A stretch of 44,985 nucleotides of DNA from contig JANQLH010000033.1 in NCBI GenBank assembly GCA_028280735.1, forward strand, positions 1 through 44,985. Direction: 5' to 3'. Source of the stretch: SAR324 cluster bacterium (GTDB taxonomy: Bacteria; SAR324; XYD2-FULL-50-16). Below the pieces are notes generated by a model that had not been told where the DNA came from, made no database searches, and saw nothing but the letters and a program-made list of their open reading frames with translations. Positions 34,218 through 42,588 of the stretch are shown piece by piece (within the stretch, counting starts at the first letter, position 1; every line of letters starts with the position of its first letter). The translations under genes and the position numbers were made by a program.

Positions 34218-36026
34218 ATGGCACAGCAACTGGCAGATTTAAGGGATATGGAATTTGCTTTGTTTGAGCAATTCAAAATTGATGAGTTAGCCAATCATGA
34301 ACTATTTGCTGATTTCAATAAAAAAACTATTAAGATGATAATTTCGGAAGCCCGGCAATTGGCGATAAAGGAGTTATTGCCAACTAACAAGCCCGGAGAC
34401 GAAGAAGGCTGCACCTTTGAATCTGGCGTTGTTAAGGTACCGGAGTGCTTTCATCGAATTTACGAGCTTTACTGCGAAGGTGAGTGGCTTGCAATGGCAG
34501 ATGATCCTGAAGTAGGCGGAGGTGGAATGCCTCATACCGTTTACCTGGCTGCAAACGAGTTGTTTCAGGCTGCAAACCTTTCGTTCGTTCTCTATTCAGG
34601 ATTGACACATGGTGCGGCAAAGCTGGTAGAAACCTTTGGGACCGAAGAACAAAAGAAAACTTATTTAAAAAACATGCTTTCAGGCAAATGGGCAGGTACC
34701 ATGTTGCTTACCGAGCCTGAGGCAGGATCGGACGTTGGTGCTCTGACAACTGTCGCAAAAAAGAACGACGATGGCACCTACAGCATATCCGGAAACAAAA
34801 TCTTTATATCTGGCGGTGAACACAATATGACGGAGAATATTATTCATCCTGTCCTTGCCAGAATTGAAGGAGCTCCTGAAGGAACCAAAGGTATCTCTCT
34901 TTTCCTTGTCCCAAAATATCGAGTAAATGAGGATGGCAGCCTGGGAGAGTTTAATGATGTTGTCTGTACAGGAATTGAAGAAAAAATGGGATTGCACGGA
35001 AACGTGACAGCCTCATTGACACTGGGAGCAAAAGGAAATTGTGTCGGTACTTTGCTTGGAGCGGAAAACAAAGGTATGAGTGCCATGTTCGTAATGATGA
35101 ACGAAGAGAGACAACTGGTTGGTCAGCAAGGATTTTCACTGGCTACCGCTGCTTACATTAGTGCTTTGAATTATGCCAGAGAAAGAATACAAAGTGCATA
35201 TATTTTGAAACCAAAAGATGGTGGTGTCCCCATTATTCAGCATCCCGATGTGAGAAGACAGCTGATCATCATGAAGTCTTATGTTGATGCATTGCGAAGC
35301 CTTATCTATTTTTCCGGAACAGTATTCGACAGAATAAAGACATCCGATGATGATCAGGAAAAATATCATCTGGAAAGAACATTGGAAATTCTAACACCAA
35401 TCATTAAAGGATACATCACAGACAAGACACTTGAAGTTTGCAGTCATGCCGTTCAAATATATGGTGGCTATGGGTACACCAAGGAATACCCGGTAGAACA
35501 ATACATGCGCGACTCAAGAATTTTGATGATCTATGAAGGAACCAACGGAATCCAGGCTTTGGATCTATTTATGAGAAAGCTGAGAATGGATGAAGGAAAA
35601 CCCTTTATGGATTTTCTGGGAAGAATTCAAAAAACTATAGATGAGTCCAAAGGAAATCCAGTCGTTCAAAACCTGGTCCCAAATCTTCAGGATACCTTGA
35701 ATCAATATCAAGAGGTTATTGCAACCCTTGCCAAAGCCGCCTCTTCAGACAAAGTCCTGGAAGCGGTTTCGCAGGCCACACCTCTTCTGGAAATCACCGG
35801 TGATTTGGTATCTGCATGGATGCTGTTATGGAGAGCAAATGTTGCCGCCAAAGCCCTGGAAGAAAACCCCAAGAAAAAGGATATTGAGTTTTACAACGGC
35901 CAGATAAAAACGGCTGAATTCTTCATCAGTTCAGTCTTGCCTGTAACCATGGGAAAAATGAATTCGGTTATCGCTATGAACCCGGCGATTGTTGAAATTT
36001 CAGAAGCCGGTTTTGGCGGGCTATAA
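34218..36026 (+). CDS. Long-form acyl-CoA dehydrogenase (about 600 residues)
   Basis: An FAD enzyme that introduces a 2,3 double bond in acyl-CoA thioesters. At 602 residues it belongs to the long subclass (DmdC/FadE-like) with an extra C-terminal domain. Motifs: MLLTEPEAGSDVGAL (FAD/substrate), KIFISGGEHN, EEKMGLHGN, and the catalytic glutamate in RILMIYEGTNGIQALDL. The family includes methylthiopropionyl-CoA dehydrogenase and several fatty acid and aromatic acyl-CoA enzymes; the substrate here is not shown by context. GGAGGAG precedes the ATG. Single gene, ended by a hairpin at the convergent PII-like gene. Confidence 0.93.
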   Translation: MAQQLADLRDMEFALFEQFKIDELANHELFADFNKKTIKMIISEARQLAIKELLPTNKPGDEEGCTFESGVVKVPECFHRIYELYCEGEWLAMADDPEVGGGGMPHTVYLAANELFQAANLSFVLYSGLTHGAAKLVETFGTEEQKKTYLKNMLSGKWAGTMLLTEPEAGSDVGALTTVAKKNDDGTYSISGNKIFISGGEHNMTENIIHPVLARIEGAPEGTKGISLFLVPKYRVNEDGSLGEFNDVVCTGIEEKMGLHGNVTASLTLGAKGNCVGTLLGAENKGMSAMFVMMNEERQLVGQQGFSLATAAYISALNYARERIQSAYILKPKDGGVPIIQHPDVRRQLIIMKSYVDALRSLIYFSGTVFDRIKTSDDDQEKYHLERTLEILTPIIKGYITDKTLEVCSHAVQIYGGYGYTKEYPVEQYMRDSRILMIYEGTNGIQALDLFMRKLRMDEGKPFMDFLGRIQKTIDESKGNPVVQNLVPNLQDTLNQYQEVIATLAKAASSDKVLEAVSQATPLLEITGDLVSAWMLLWRANVAAKALEENPKKKDIEFYNGQIKTAEFFISSVLPVTMGKMNSVIAMNPAIVEISEAGFGGL

Positions 36027-36033
36027 AATCTAA

Positions 36034-36063
36034 TAACCCGGGTGTTTCCCTGCACCTGGGTTA
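36034..36063. terminator. Hairpin between convergent acyl-CoA dehydrogenase and PII-like genes
   Basis: TAACCCGGGTG pairs with CACCTGGGTTA (one G-U) around an 8-base loop. It touches the last bases of the PII-like gene on the other strand. There is no T-run; probably a shared terminator. Confidence 0.55.
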
Positions 36064-36399
36064 ATCTGTTTCATTGCCGAATCCAAACAGCCTTTCCACG
36101 GTAAAAGTTGTCATAAAATAAGGCATTCCATCATCTTCTTCGCTAAAAATATCCCTTAACACCTCAGCTATTTTAGCGATCATTTTGTCTTCAGTTACAA
36201 TTAAAACCAATTTGTTGCTGGGACTACTACCCGCGAAAGCATCTCTTAATCCTGCAAAAATCGGAATGTTTTGGGATATTATGTGCCCCATTCCCACAGT
36301 ATCAAGCACAGTGGCTCCAGAAACTCCTATTTCCAGAAACGCTGCGAGCAATTCCTCAAGGTATTCAATTTTATTAAGAAAAATCAGGGCAAGCTTCAT
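36061..36399 (-). CDS. PII-like small-molecule sensor protein
   Basis: A 112-residue protein that looks like a member of the PII superfamily, trimeric ferredoxin-fold sensors: an early strand MKLALIFLNKIEYLEELL, a middle segment SNKLVLIVTEDKMIAKIAEV, and an end part with FMTTFTVERLFGFG. The region GVSGATVLDTVGMGHIISQN takes the place of the PII T-loop area. Classical PII uridylylation Tyr and the ATP Walker-like motifs are not obvious, so the ligand is unknown. It lies 14 bp downstream of the EIIA gene on the same strand, downstream of the antiporter gene. Confidence 0.6.
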   Translation of the reverse strand: MKLALIFLNKIEYLEELLAAFLEIGVSGATVLDTVGMGHIISQNIPIFAGLRDAFAGSSPSNKLVLIVTEDKMIAKIAEVLRDIFSEEDDGMPYFMTTFTVERLFGFGNETD

Positions 36400-36413
36400 T
36401 ATATTTGATAGGT

Positions 36414-36881
36414 TTAATGAAAGTGTTGTTCCTCATATTGTTGAAATACTTTGATAACTTCTTCCGGTGTCTTGCTTTGATACAATTCATCACGAAGAGT
36501 TCTATGTTGTAATACACGTGAGACTCGAGCAAGAAATCGGAGTTGCAGATTGACCTTGTCTTTAGGAAACAAAATTAACAGCACTATTCGAACCGGTTTG
36601 CCGTCCAATGCATTAAAATCTAAACCATTCTTCAGTAATCCAAAGGAAACAAAAATTTCCCTGCAACTATTTACCCTGGCATGAGGAATCGCTATCCCCT
36701 CCCCAATTCCAGTTGAGAGCAAATCTTCCCGTTCATAAAGACTTGACATGGTTTCATCCTGATCTATCTCCGGATGAGCTTTGAACTGTAATTCTACCAA
36801 TTCTTTAAGAAGATCATCCTTGGAATTGCATTCCATGTTTACACGGATACACTCTGGTATTAAAAATTCAGAGATCAACAT
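36414..36881 (-). CDS. PTS EIIA domain protein (fructose/nitrogen-type, PtsN-like)
   Basis: A 155-residue EIIA of the mannitol/fructose/PtsN class. The phospho-acceptor is H67 in LLSTGIGEGIAIPHARV. IVLLILFPKDKVNLQLRFLARVSRVL follows in the usual order. The start at the ATG at 36881 has AAGGAAA before it; an earlier in-frame ATG adds 11 residues with no such site. No sugar-transport EIIB/C gene is adjacent, so a regulatory role is more likely than sugar uptake. It sits between an antiporter and a PII-like gene, which suggests control of ion transport by phosphorylation state. Confidence 0.88.
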   Translation of the reverse strand: MLISEFLIPECIRVNMECNSKDDLLKELVELQFKAHPEIDQDETMSSLYEREDLLSTGIGEGIAIPHARVNSCREIFVSFGLLKNGLDFNALDGKPVRIVLLILFPKDKVNLQLRFLARVSRVLQHRTLRDELYQSKTPEEVIKVFQQYEEQHFH

Positions 36882-37059
36882 AGGTTTCCTTATTGTAAAG
36901 GAAAAACTCAGCAATTTCGTTTTTCCGAGTCACTTTGCTTGTTCGTAAAATTTTTCAGTCGATGAAATTCCAGTTTTTGATGAATCAAACATTCTTACAT
37001 TGCTTACCTTCATTTTATTCAACTCAATAATCACTTCAATCGGTTTTGGCAAATAAAAC

Positions 37060-37087
37060 TTGCATCCTCTTATTCGCCAAGATGCAA
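37060..37087 (-). terminator. Hairpin after the antiporter gene
   Basis: TTGCATC and GATGCAA pair across 14 bases. On the minus strand the stem is followed by AGTTTTATTT, a weak U-rich tail. It may end or attenuate the antiporter transcript before the EIIA gene. Confidence 0.45.
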
Positions 37088-37122
37088 CATGTTTCATATT
37101 GATTCCATTGAATGTTAAGGTT

Positions 37123-38349
37123 TCATATTACACTGGTCTGTTTTTTTAATGAAACATCATCTTTCTTAAACTGACCCAGGATCAACCTGGGACTAATCAA
37201 CTCGCTTGCAAAGACTGAAAACACAACGATTGTTATCATTGAATCCGCAGCCGGAGGGTATAAAAACCTGAAATTCAGAATGATCGCTATTACCAGGCCG
37301 CCTTCGGAGATTAATCCCAGACCTAATTTCCATGGTACTTTATATATCGGTTTATATATGTGTGTTGCCGTATAAACGCCAACGACTTTGCCTAGAATGC
37401 GAATTAAAAAATAAAACACTCCTATTAGCAAACTGATGTCAAGCTTAAACTGCCACAATGCTCCAACAATTAAAAGCAACAAAATATAAATTGACTTTTC
37501 GGCATGAACAACAATTTGAATTGCTCTCACCCGATGCCTGCAGAAATTGGCAACGACCACACCGCATATCATGCCTGAGATAAGAGGTGAAAATGACAGT
37601 TGTTGAGCCATCCCGCCGCAAAAGAGAATTGTCCCCACTAGAAATAGAGTGAATTCCTGGTTGGAAAATCTAGATCTACCAAAAATAATTAAAACAATAC
37701 CCGGAAAAGCACCAATCACAATCGCGATTAAAATCCATTGCAAGGATTCAAGGATGCCGACACCCTCGGAACTTAAAGAGTTTGGGAAAAACACCAGTGC
37801 CAGACTAAAAAATAGTAGAGCAAAAACTCCATCCACACTGGATATGTATCTCATCAAATCCAACAATCCTCTATTTTGAATACGATAATTCTGATTCACA
37901 ATTGCGATGGCAGACTGGGCTGTACATGAAGCCGTTGCGCCCAAAGTAATTGAAGAAAGGATGATAACTCCCTTAGGCAAATCCAAAAAAGCGGAAAGAA
38001 TTGGGTAGATGGAGAGCCCTACAACAATGAAAGTAATCGTTGATTGAATTGCAGTGATGGAAAAGTAATACTTTGGCAAGTTCTTTAGCAATCGGATTTC
38101 AAATTGTAATCCAAATAAAAAACCTATCCAGGCCAATCCAAAAAGGAGAATCGAATCAAGTTCCACAAGGGTTTCAGTGTCCAGAATGCGAAACCCAAAC
38201 TCTCCCAACAACATACCAATAAAAATATATTCCGTGCCGGTAAACAGAATATTCCTTAATCCCAATGGTAGGCGCCTATTGAGAAATGTCACCCTAGATC
38301 CGACGAGGGCGATTACGGCAATAATAATGATTGCTGCTAGAAACTTCAT
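37123..38349 (-). CDS. CPA2-type cation/proton antiporter (Kef-like)
   Basis: 408 residues, almost all membrane, with about 12 helices. It shows the family traits: a polar, charged helix region with LGATASCTAQSAIAI, DLMRYISSVDGVFALLFFSLAL (a helix with D-x-V/D like the transport-site Asp of Kef/NhaA-like antiporters) and a late GLGLISEGGLVIAIILNF stretch. No cytosolic RCK/TrkA regulatory domain is attached, unlike most Kef proteins. Downstream on the same strand come an EIIA protein and a PII-like protein, which may regulate it in place of the missing domain. The ion is unknown (K+ or Na+). Confidence 0.83.
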   Translation of the reverse strand: MKFLAAIIIIAVIALVGSRVTFLNRRLPLGLRNILFTGTEYIFIGMLLGEFGFRILDTETLVELDSILLFGLAWIGFLFGLQFEIRLLKNLPKYYFSITAIQSTITFIVVGLSIYPILSAFLDLPKGVIILSSITLGATASCTAQSAIAIVNQNYRIQNRGLLDLMRYISSVDGVFALLFFSLALVFFPNSLSSEGVGILESLQWILIAIVIGAFPGIVLIIFGRSRFSNQEFTLFLVGTILFCGGMAQQLSFSPLISGMICGVVVANFCRHRVRAIQIVVHAEKSIYILLLLIVGALWQFKLDISLLIGVFYFLIRILGKVVGVYTATHIYKPIYKVPWKLGLGLISEGGLVIAIILNFRFLYPPAADSMITIVVFSVFASELISPRLILGQFKKDDVSLKKQTSVI

Positions 38350-38365
38350 CTTTCCAAATCAACAA

Positions 38366-38604
38366 TTTAACTGTCTGAATGAAAAATCGCTAACCCCTTG
38401 TCCAGCCTTGTGCCAGATACCGGAATCCAGCTTGAAGATTAACGTGCTGTCAGCCGTCAACTTTCAAGGTTCAGCTTAAGGCTCTGCAAAGACAAGCAAA
38501 AACCGGCTGAGAGCTGATCGCTGAATGCACTGAAGCGAAACACCAAACTGCTTTTAAAGCGCATATTGGTATGGGCTAAACTGGTTTTCGTTCAGACACT
38601 AATT
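38366..38604. mobile_element. MITE-like dispersed element, copy 2
   Basis: About 239 bp. The left end is TTTAACTGTCTGAATGAAAA and the right end TTCGTTCAGACACTAATTA, which is close to the inverse of the left end of copy 1. The core at 38401-38460 matches copy 1 with few differences (CCAGCCTTGTGCCAGATACC in both). The internal palindrome GCTGTCAGCC/GGCTGAGAGC is imperfect here. No reading frame. See copy 1 at 18385-18611. Confidence 0.65.
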
Positions 38605-39030
38605 AAAAAATGGGAGTAGGAAGAATTTTGCCCCGATTGCATGTGTCACAATCTTAAGCAGTAATGGATGGTTTGTCTATGGTGTGAAAAATCGTTTTTT
38701 TTAAAAAAAACCGATAATCGGTCGAATACGATCAAACTTTTTGGATCATACCGCACCATTTTCAAAAAAGGGAACTCGGGCTCAAACGCTTTTTTTAAAA
38801 AAAATATTCAAGCGATGTCCTATGCATAATTATTTGTTTTTACGTTTTATTTAATCATTTCCCCCATCAAACACTATCTATTAGATGCATTGCAAAGAAA
38901 TAAAAAAAAAAAATTTTCTTGCAAATTGATTCACTTTTCTCTAGCATATTCGAATATGTACAAACGGATTACCAATGCTTTATATGTATTAGTAATCCAA
39001 AAACTTATGAACATTTATCGAAAGGAAACG
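38605..39030. other. AT-rich gene-free interval with paired A/T tracts
   Basis: No gene before the HTH start at 39031; the in-frame extension leftwards is AT-rich and has no homology. Two T8A8/T7A8 tracts lie at 38695-38710 and 38790-38804, and CCGATAATCGG near 38711 is a near-palindrome. It may be a control region for the HTH gene. Confidence 0.4.
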
Positions 39031-39234
39031 ATGTTATCACCCGAAGAGATAAAATCAAAATTGGTTCTTAAAAAAGTAACGCAAGCAAGATTGGCTGAGG
39101 AATGTGGGATTTCTCGTTCACAATTCTCAACCATAATTACCAAAACCCAGGTTGTGCTGCCAAAATTGGCAAAAATTCTGGGCGAAAATCCGTTCGAAAT
39201 GAATCAGCCGAAAAGAGGTCGCAAAAAAAAGTAA
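39031..39234 (+). CDS. Small helix-turn-helix DNA-binding protein
   Basis: 67 residues. A helix-turn-helix is seen in KKVTQARLAEECGISRSQFS, the XRE/Ner-like pattern, followed by LPKLAKILGENPFEMNQP and a very basic tail, KRGRKKK. The start is the ATG at 39031 with AAAGGAAA in front; a longer frame from 38890 would add an AT-rich, lysine-rich leader with no support. The gene is alone, ends in a good terminator, and has an AT-rich upstream region with tract repeats that it might bind. Targets are unknown. Confidence 0.68.
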   Translation: MLSPEEIKSKLVLKKVTQARLAEECGISRSQFSTIITKTQVVLPKLAKILGENPFEMNQPKRGRKKK

Positions 39235-39240
39235 AATCAG

Positions 39241-39277
39241 GGTGACCGGCTGGCTTAAGGCCGGTGACTCACCTTTT
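39241..39277 (+). terminator. Rho-independent terminator of the HTH gene
   Basis: Nested stems GGTGA/TCACC and CCGGC/GCCGG form a hairpin followed by TTTT, seven bases after the HTH stop codon. Confidence 0.8.
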
Positions 39278-39521
39278 CCGCCTACTTTAAGAAAAGCCAT
39301 CTCTCCCCGTTATTAGCGGCTACACAAGAGGTAAATCTGCAGTTCTGTGCAGATATTGATCAACCTGTTATTAACACCTGGTTTTTAGAAAACCAAGATA
39401 ATTGCAATTCTGTAGAAAGAATTTTTAAAAAATCTATCTTGGACAATTAAATTCATTTGTTTTTGCGATAGACTGGAATCCGGAATTCAAAAATAAATAG
39501 GATCTTATTGATTTTTAAGCA
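39278..39521. other. Interval with an open frame lacking a start codon
   Basis: A plus-strand frame stays open from about 39262 to a TAA near 39450 and reads like protein (ATQEVNLQFCADIDQPVIN, NSVERIFKKSILDN), but no start codon or ribosome binding site is present. It could be a gene fragment or chance. Otherwise nothing is seen. Confidence 0.25.
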
Positions 39522-39875
39522 ATGAATAGTAGACAAGAATGCGATTCTCATGACATCGGCCCAACCATAAAAACAGACTTTCTTCAGATAACAGTAACGC
39601 TGGGAAATCAGGCGGAAGCTGTAAAATTGATTTCGGACCTTTCTAAAAAACAGATTATTGCTTGTGCGCAGGTTCAAGGCCCTGAGTCAAGCTTGGAAAG
39701 CGATTCGGTCGATTGGAGGTGTCGGTTTAAAACAGCCACTTGGCTGTATGAAACAGTATGTGCGGAAATCGATCAAATGCTGGGTGACAGGGCCTATACA
39801 ATTAAGGATTCGCCGATTGTGAAAGGTAGTGATCATTTTCTAAACTGGCTTCAAAACCAATTGGTTTCTCCCTAG
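39522..39875 (+). CDS. CutA-like protein
   Basis: A 117-residue protein with the CutA1 pattern: QITVTLGNQAEAVKLISDLS at the start, KKQIIACAQVQGP (the usual 'L-x-A-C-x-x-I/V' strand), a Trp-containing middle (DWRCRFKTA), and SPIVKGSDHFLNWLQNQL at the end, matching the CutA 'P-x-x-x-G-S-x-x-Y/F-L-x-W' tail. CutA trimers are linked to divalent-cation tolerance in E. coli, though their role is debated. It is diverged from typical members. Convergent with the isoaspartyl peptidase gene, 17 bp apart. Confidence 0.72.
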   Translation: MNSRQECDSHDIGPTIKTDFLQITVTLGNQAEAVKLISDLSKKQIIACAQVQGPESSLESDSVDWRCRFKTATWLYETVCAEIDQMLGDRAYTIKDSPIVKGSDHFLNWLQNQLVSP

Positions 39876-39892
39876 ATTAATAGTTTACACCA

Positions 39893-40828
39893 TTAGTTTT
39901 TATACATTGCAATCTGAATGTCAGTGCCAGCCGTTAGCCAGGCCCTGTACATACCTTCAGAATTAAACGGTAAACTGACTGCACCACTTTTATCCACTGC
40001 AATCAAACCACCCATTCCTTCTACCTTATGCAGCTTCTCATGAACAACCAGTTTACAGGCTTGCTCCAGGCTTAAACCTTTATATTCCATAAGAGCGGAC
40101 ACATCATAAGCACTGACTGCCCTGATGAATCCTTCACCGATTCCGGTGCATGACACCGCACAAGTTCGATTATTTGCATAGTTTCCGCTTCCTATTAGTG
40201 GTGTATCACCTACCCGGCCCGGTAACTGATTTGTCATTCCGCCGGTTGACGTTGAAGCAGCCAGGTTTCCGTTTTTATCTAATGCTACAGCCCCAACAGT
40301 TCCAAATTTACCATCGTTTTCATCGGAATGGTCCAACTGGACTCGATCCTTTTTTTGGGCATCTTTCAACTGTTGATATCGATGTTCCGTGTAAAAGAAG
40401 TCGTCTTGTTCAAATTCAATATTGTGATTTCTGGAAAAGCTTTCTGCATCCGCCCCGGAAAGCAGTACGTGTGAGCTATGCTCCAACAATGCTTTTGCCG
40501 CTAAAACAGGGTTTTTAATATTACGGACACACGTTACAGCACCCGCAGCAAGAGTTTGACCACACATAACAGACGCATCCATTTCAATAAAGCCGGAACT
40601 GTTGAAAACCGATCCTCTACCCGCGTTAAACAATGGAGAATCTTCCATTTCAACCACTGCGGCGCAAGTAGCATCGATAGCAGAACCACCGTTATCTAAT
40701 ATATGTCGACCCCTAAGAATTGCTGTCCGCAGACATTTTTGCAGCTCGTCTTTTCTTTCTTCCGTCATTTCACTCTGGCGGATAGTACCGGCTCCCCCAT
40801 GGATGGCTATAGAAAATGTATTCTTCAT
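39893..40828 (-). CDS. Isoaspartyl peptidase/type-2 L-asparaginase (Ntn hydrolase)
   Basis: An N-terminal-nucleophile hydrolase that cleaves itself and then hydrolyses isoaspartyl peptides or asparagine. From the ATG at 40828 (AAAGG five bases before) it has 311 residues. The self-cleavage site is before T177 in GKFGTVGAVALD. AIHGGAGTI begins the alpha subunit; STGGMTNQLPGRVGDTPLIG and GSGNYANN carry substrate-binding residues (RVGDTPLIGSGNYA). All landmarks of the plant-type/IaaA family are present. It probably takes part in protein-damage turnover. No partner gene is adjacent. Confidence 0.94.
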   Translation of the reverse strand: MKNTFSIAIHGGAGTIRQSEMTEERKDELQKCLRTAILRGRHILDNGGSAIDATCAAVVEMEDSPLFNAGRGSVFNSSGFIEMDASVMCGQTLAAGAVTCVRNIKNPVLAAKALLEHSSHVLLSGADAESFSRNHNIEFEQDDFFYTEHRYQQLKDAQKKDRVQLDHSDENDGKFGTVGAVALDKNGNLAASTSTGGMTNQLPGRVGDTPLIGSGNYANNRTCAVSCTGIGEGFIRAVSAYDVSALMEYKGLSLEQACKLVVHEKLHKVEGMGGLIAVDKSGAVSLPFNSEGMYRAWLTAGTDIQIAMYKN

Positions 40829-41145
40829 GATACCTTTTTGCAATAATACATAAATATGAAACTCAGTTCCCTGTCCTATTAAGATTGCAGCTAGTTATCT
40901 CCAGTTGTCAATCAACCTTTTTCTCATTACAAACCACCTTTTATAGCGAATCCGCGGACAAACCATCAGTTTACAGCAAGCATTTAATCAATTATGGCAA
41001 GTCATCTTTCAATTCGTTTTATTCGGTGCGCACTTCAGATCAATCAGTTGTATCAAAAAAAGCAGCGTGATAAAGTAAGTTTTAGTCATACAAAAAAATC
41101 ACAATCATCTATTAATAAAATGTATACCAATCCAGAGAGGATATT
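40829..41145. other. Divergent promoter interval
   Basis: No gene is seen. Promoters of the isoaspartyl peptidase and the rubrerythrin-like gene should lie here. GAGAGGA just before 41146 is the ribosome binding site of the latter. Confidence 0.35.
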
Positions 41146-41658
41146 ATGGATAAAATGAAAGCGATTGAGATTGCCCTGCAAAACGAACTACGAGAAAGAG
41201 ATTTCTATCTCAAACAAGCAGATAAAACTCAAAATCCTGTTGGCAAAAAAATGTTTGCTGCTATCGCCGAAGATGAAAATGAGCATTACGAAAAATTAAA
41301 AGCTATTCATGAGGAACTTGAAGCCAACGGAACCTGGCCCACTGACATTTCCGTAGTCATTCAGGATACTGATGTCAGAGAAGTGCTTCAAGATTTACCC
41401 AAACTGGCGGATAAGAACACCAAAACATCAACCGATGACAAAGAAGCAATTAAAATCGCAATCGATTTTGAAAAAAATGCCTATAAATTCTATATCGAAC
41501 TCCAAGAAAAGGCTGCCGATGCCCAGGAAAAGAGTTTTTTTGAACATTTAGCCAAAATCGAATGGGATCACGTTAAATCTCTGGAAGATACTCTTCTGTT
41601 TTTTGAAGATCCTGCTACATGGTATGAGCAAAAGGAAAAATCACAGCTGGATGGATAA
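41146..41658 (+). CDS. Rubrerythrin/ferritin-like di-iron protein
   Basis: A 170-residue four-helix protein with two ExxH motifs, E44-x-x-H47 (EDENEH) and E139-x-x-H142 (EWDH), and Glu residues one helix before each (E14/E17 and E109), which together make a di-iron site. No C-terminal rubredoxin Cys4 domain is present, so it is a truncated-type rubrerythrin. Such proteins reduce peroxide or store iron, often in anaerobes or micro-aerobes. The gene has its own ribosome binding site and a strong terminator. Oxidative-stress control is plausible but not shown. Confidence 0.85.
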   Translation: MDKMKAIEIALQNELRERDFYLKQADKTQNPVGKKMFAAIAEDENEHYEKLKAIHEELEANGTWPTDISVVIQDTDVREVLQDLPKLADKNTKTSTDDKEAIKIAIDFEKNAYKFYIELQEKAADAQEKSFFEHLAKIEWDHVKSLEDTLLFFEDPATWYEQKEKSQLDG

Positions 41659-41728
41659 TCAGAGTAATTGGCAGCAGCACTACTAGCACTGTGAATAAGA
41701 AAAGATTGGGATTTTAACTAGTTTATAT

Positions 41729-41772
41729 GAAGAATATTACCGATTACGGGGGTAAAGACGGTAATATTCTTC
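41729..41772 (+). terminator. Strong hairpin after the rubrerythrin-like gene
   Basis: GAAGAATATTACCG pairs perfectly with CGGTAATATTCTTC (14 bp) around a 16-base loop, followed by ACTTTT. It lies 70 bp after the stop. Confidence 0.72.
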
Positions 41773-41883
41773 ACTTTTGCCAGCAATTCATTACCGCTTT
41801 GCATCATTAATCAATCACCTATTTATTAATTTGTCAAAGAAAAACATTGACCTATAACCAACCCCCTGAAAGTAGGATAGTTT

Positions 41884-42162
41884 TCAAACCAATCCGATTG
41901 TAACGGGCGTTGCTCCTAACTCTTCATCGGTAATGTAAACCGTTTCCATCCTTGTGTTCTTGTACTTTTTCCCGGGCCTTTGTTCCACAATTCTTCTGGT
42001 CTTTTGCCATTGATGCCTGACAACCATAGGTTTCACGTAAAAGTCTTTAAAACACTTATCCCTGAATGTCATTGAGTCGATATGACCGTCACATATTAAT
42101 TGGGATGGATCTCCTTTTTGATCTAAATACTCATAAATTACAAATTGTTCGGCATTATTCAT
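41884..42162 (-). CDS. Hypothetical protein, 92 residues
   Basis: A small, mostly basic protein (for example QWQKTRRIVEQRPGKKYKN) of unknown function with two Cys and several aromatic residues. No signal or membrane helix. It starts with MNNAEQFVIYEYLDQKGDP, and the ATG is preceded by a GGAG at proper distance. The 426 bp upstream hold a repeated motif (see the direct repeat at 42247-42283), so its expression may be regulated. No family recognised. Confidence 0.55.
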   Translation of the reverse strand: MNNAEQFVIYEYLDQKGDPSQLICDGHIDSMTFRDKCFKDFYVKPMVVRHQWQKTRRIVEQRPGKKYKNTRMETVYITDEELGATPVTIGLV

Positions 42163-42588
42163 TGTCTACTCCAAGGAAAAAAGAGTTAAGCGGAGCCGCG
42201 TTTTTTTCATTGAAGGCTCTCACTTGACTTTTGGTCAATAGCATGCGTGAACAAAATTACATTTTTAAGTGAACATAATTACACCTTATTCACTTCTCCT
42301 CTCCCTGTCAACAAAATTTTATCATTCAAAACATACTAGTTTTACCTTTAATTTCTGAATATTAGACAAAAGCTATTGTATGACTGTAAAACGGATGTCC
42401 TGATAAACACTGCATGAGTGTTCACCAAAAGATAAGTTCTGCATTGTGAAAAGATTAAAGAATTACGACTAATGAGTGAGGTTTTGTTGAGGGCAAAAAA
42501 CTATCATATTGGCCCCTGGAAACCAGCTAGTAATATTCTGACTGGCCGGATATCTATACCGACTGTTGGATAGTTAAGAGAGCTCCAT
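42163..42588. other. Gene-free interval upstream of the small hypothetical gene
   Basis: No gene is seen. It contains the direct repeat at 42247-42283 and an overlapping inverted repeat (AAGTGAA at 42267-42273 and TTCACTT at 42289-42295), about 85-130 bp before the start of the 92-residue protein gene. A short T-rich stretch near 42200 may be a weak terminator. Confidence 0.45.
42247..42283. repeat. Direct repeat, candidate regulator-binding site
   Basis: GTGAACAAAATTACA and GTGAACATAATTACA (14 of 15 bases alike) start 22 bp apart, about two helical turns, upstream of the small hypothetical gene. Confidence 0.5.

Noticed and set aside
39262-39452. Open frame after the HTH gene terminator
   Set aside because: No start codon; kept only as a note on the interval and not called as a gene.
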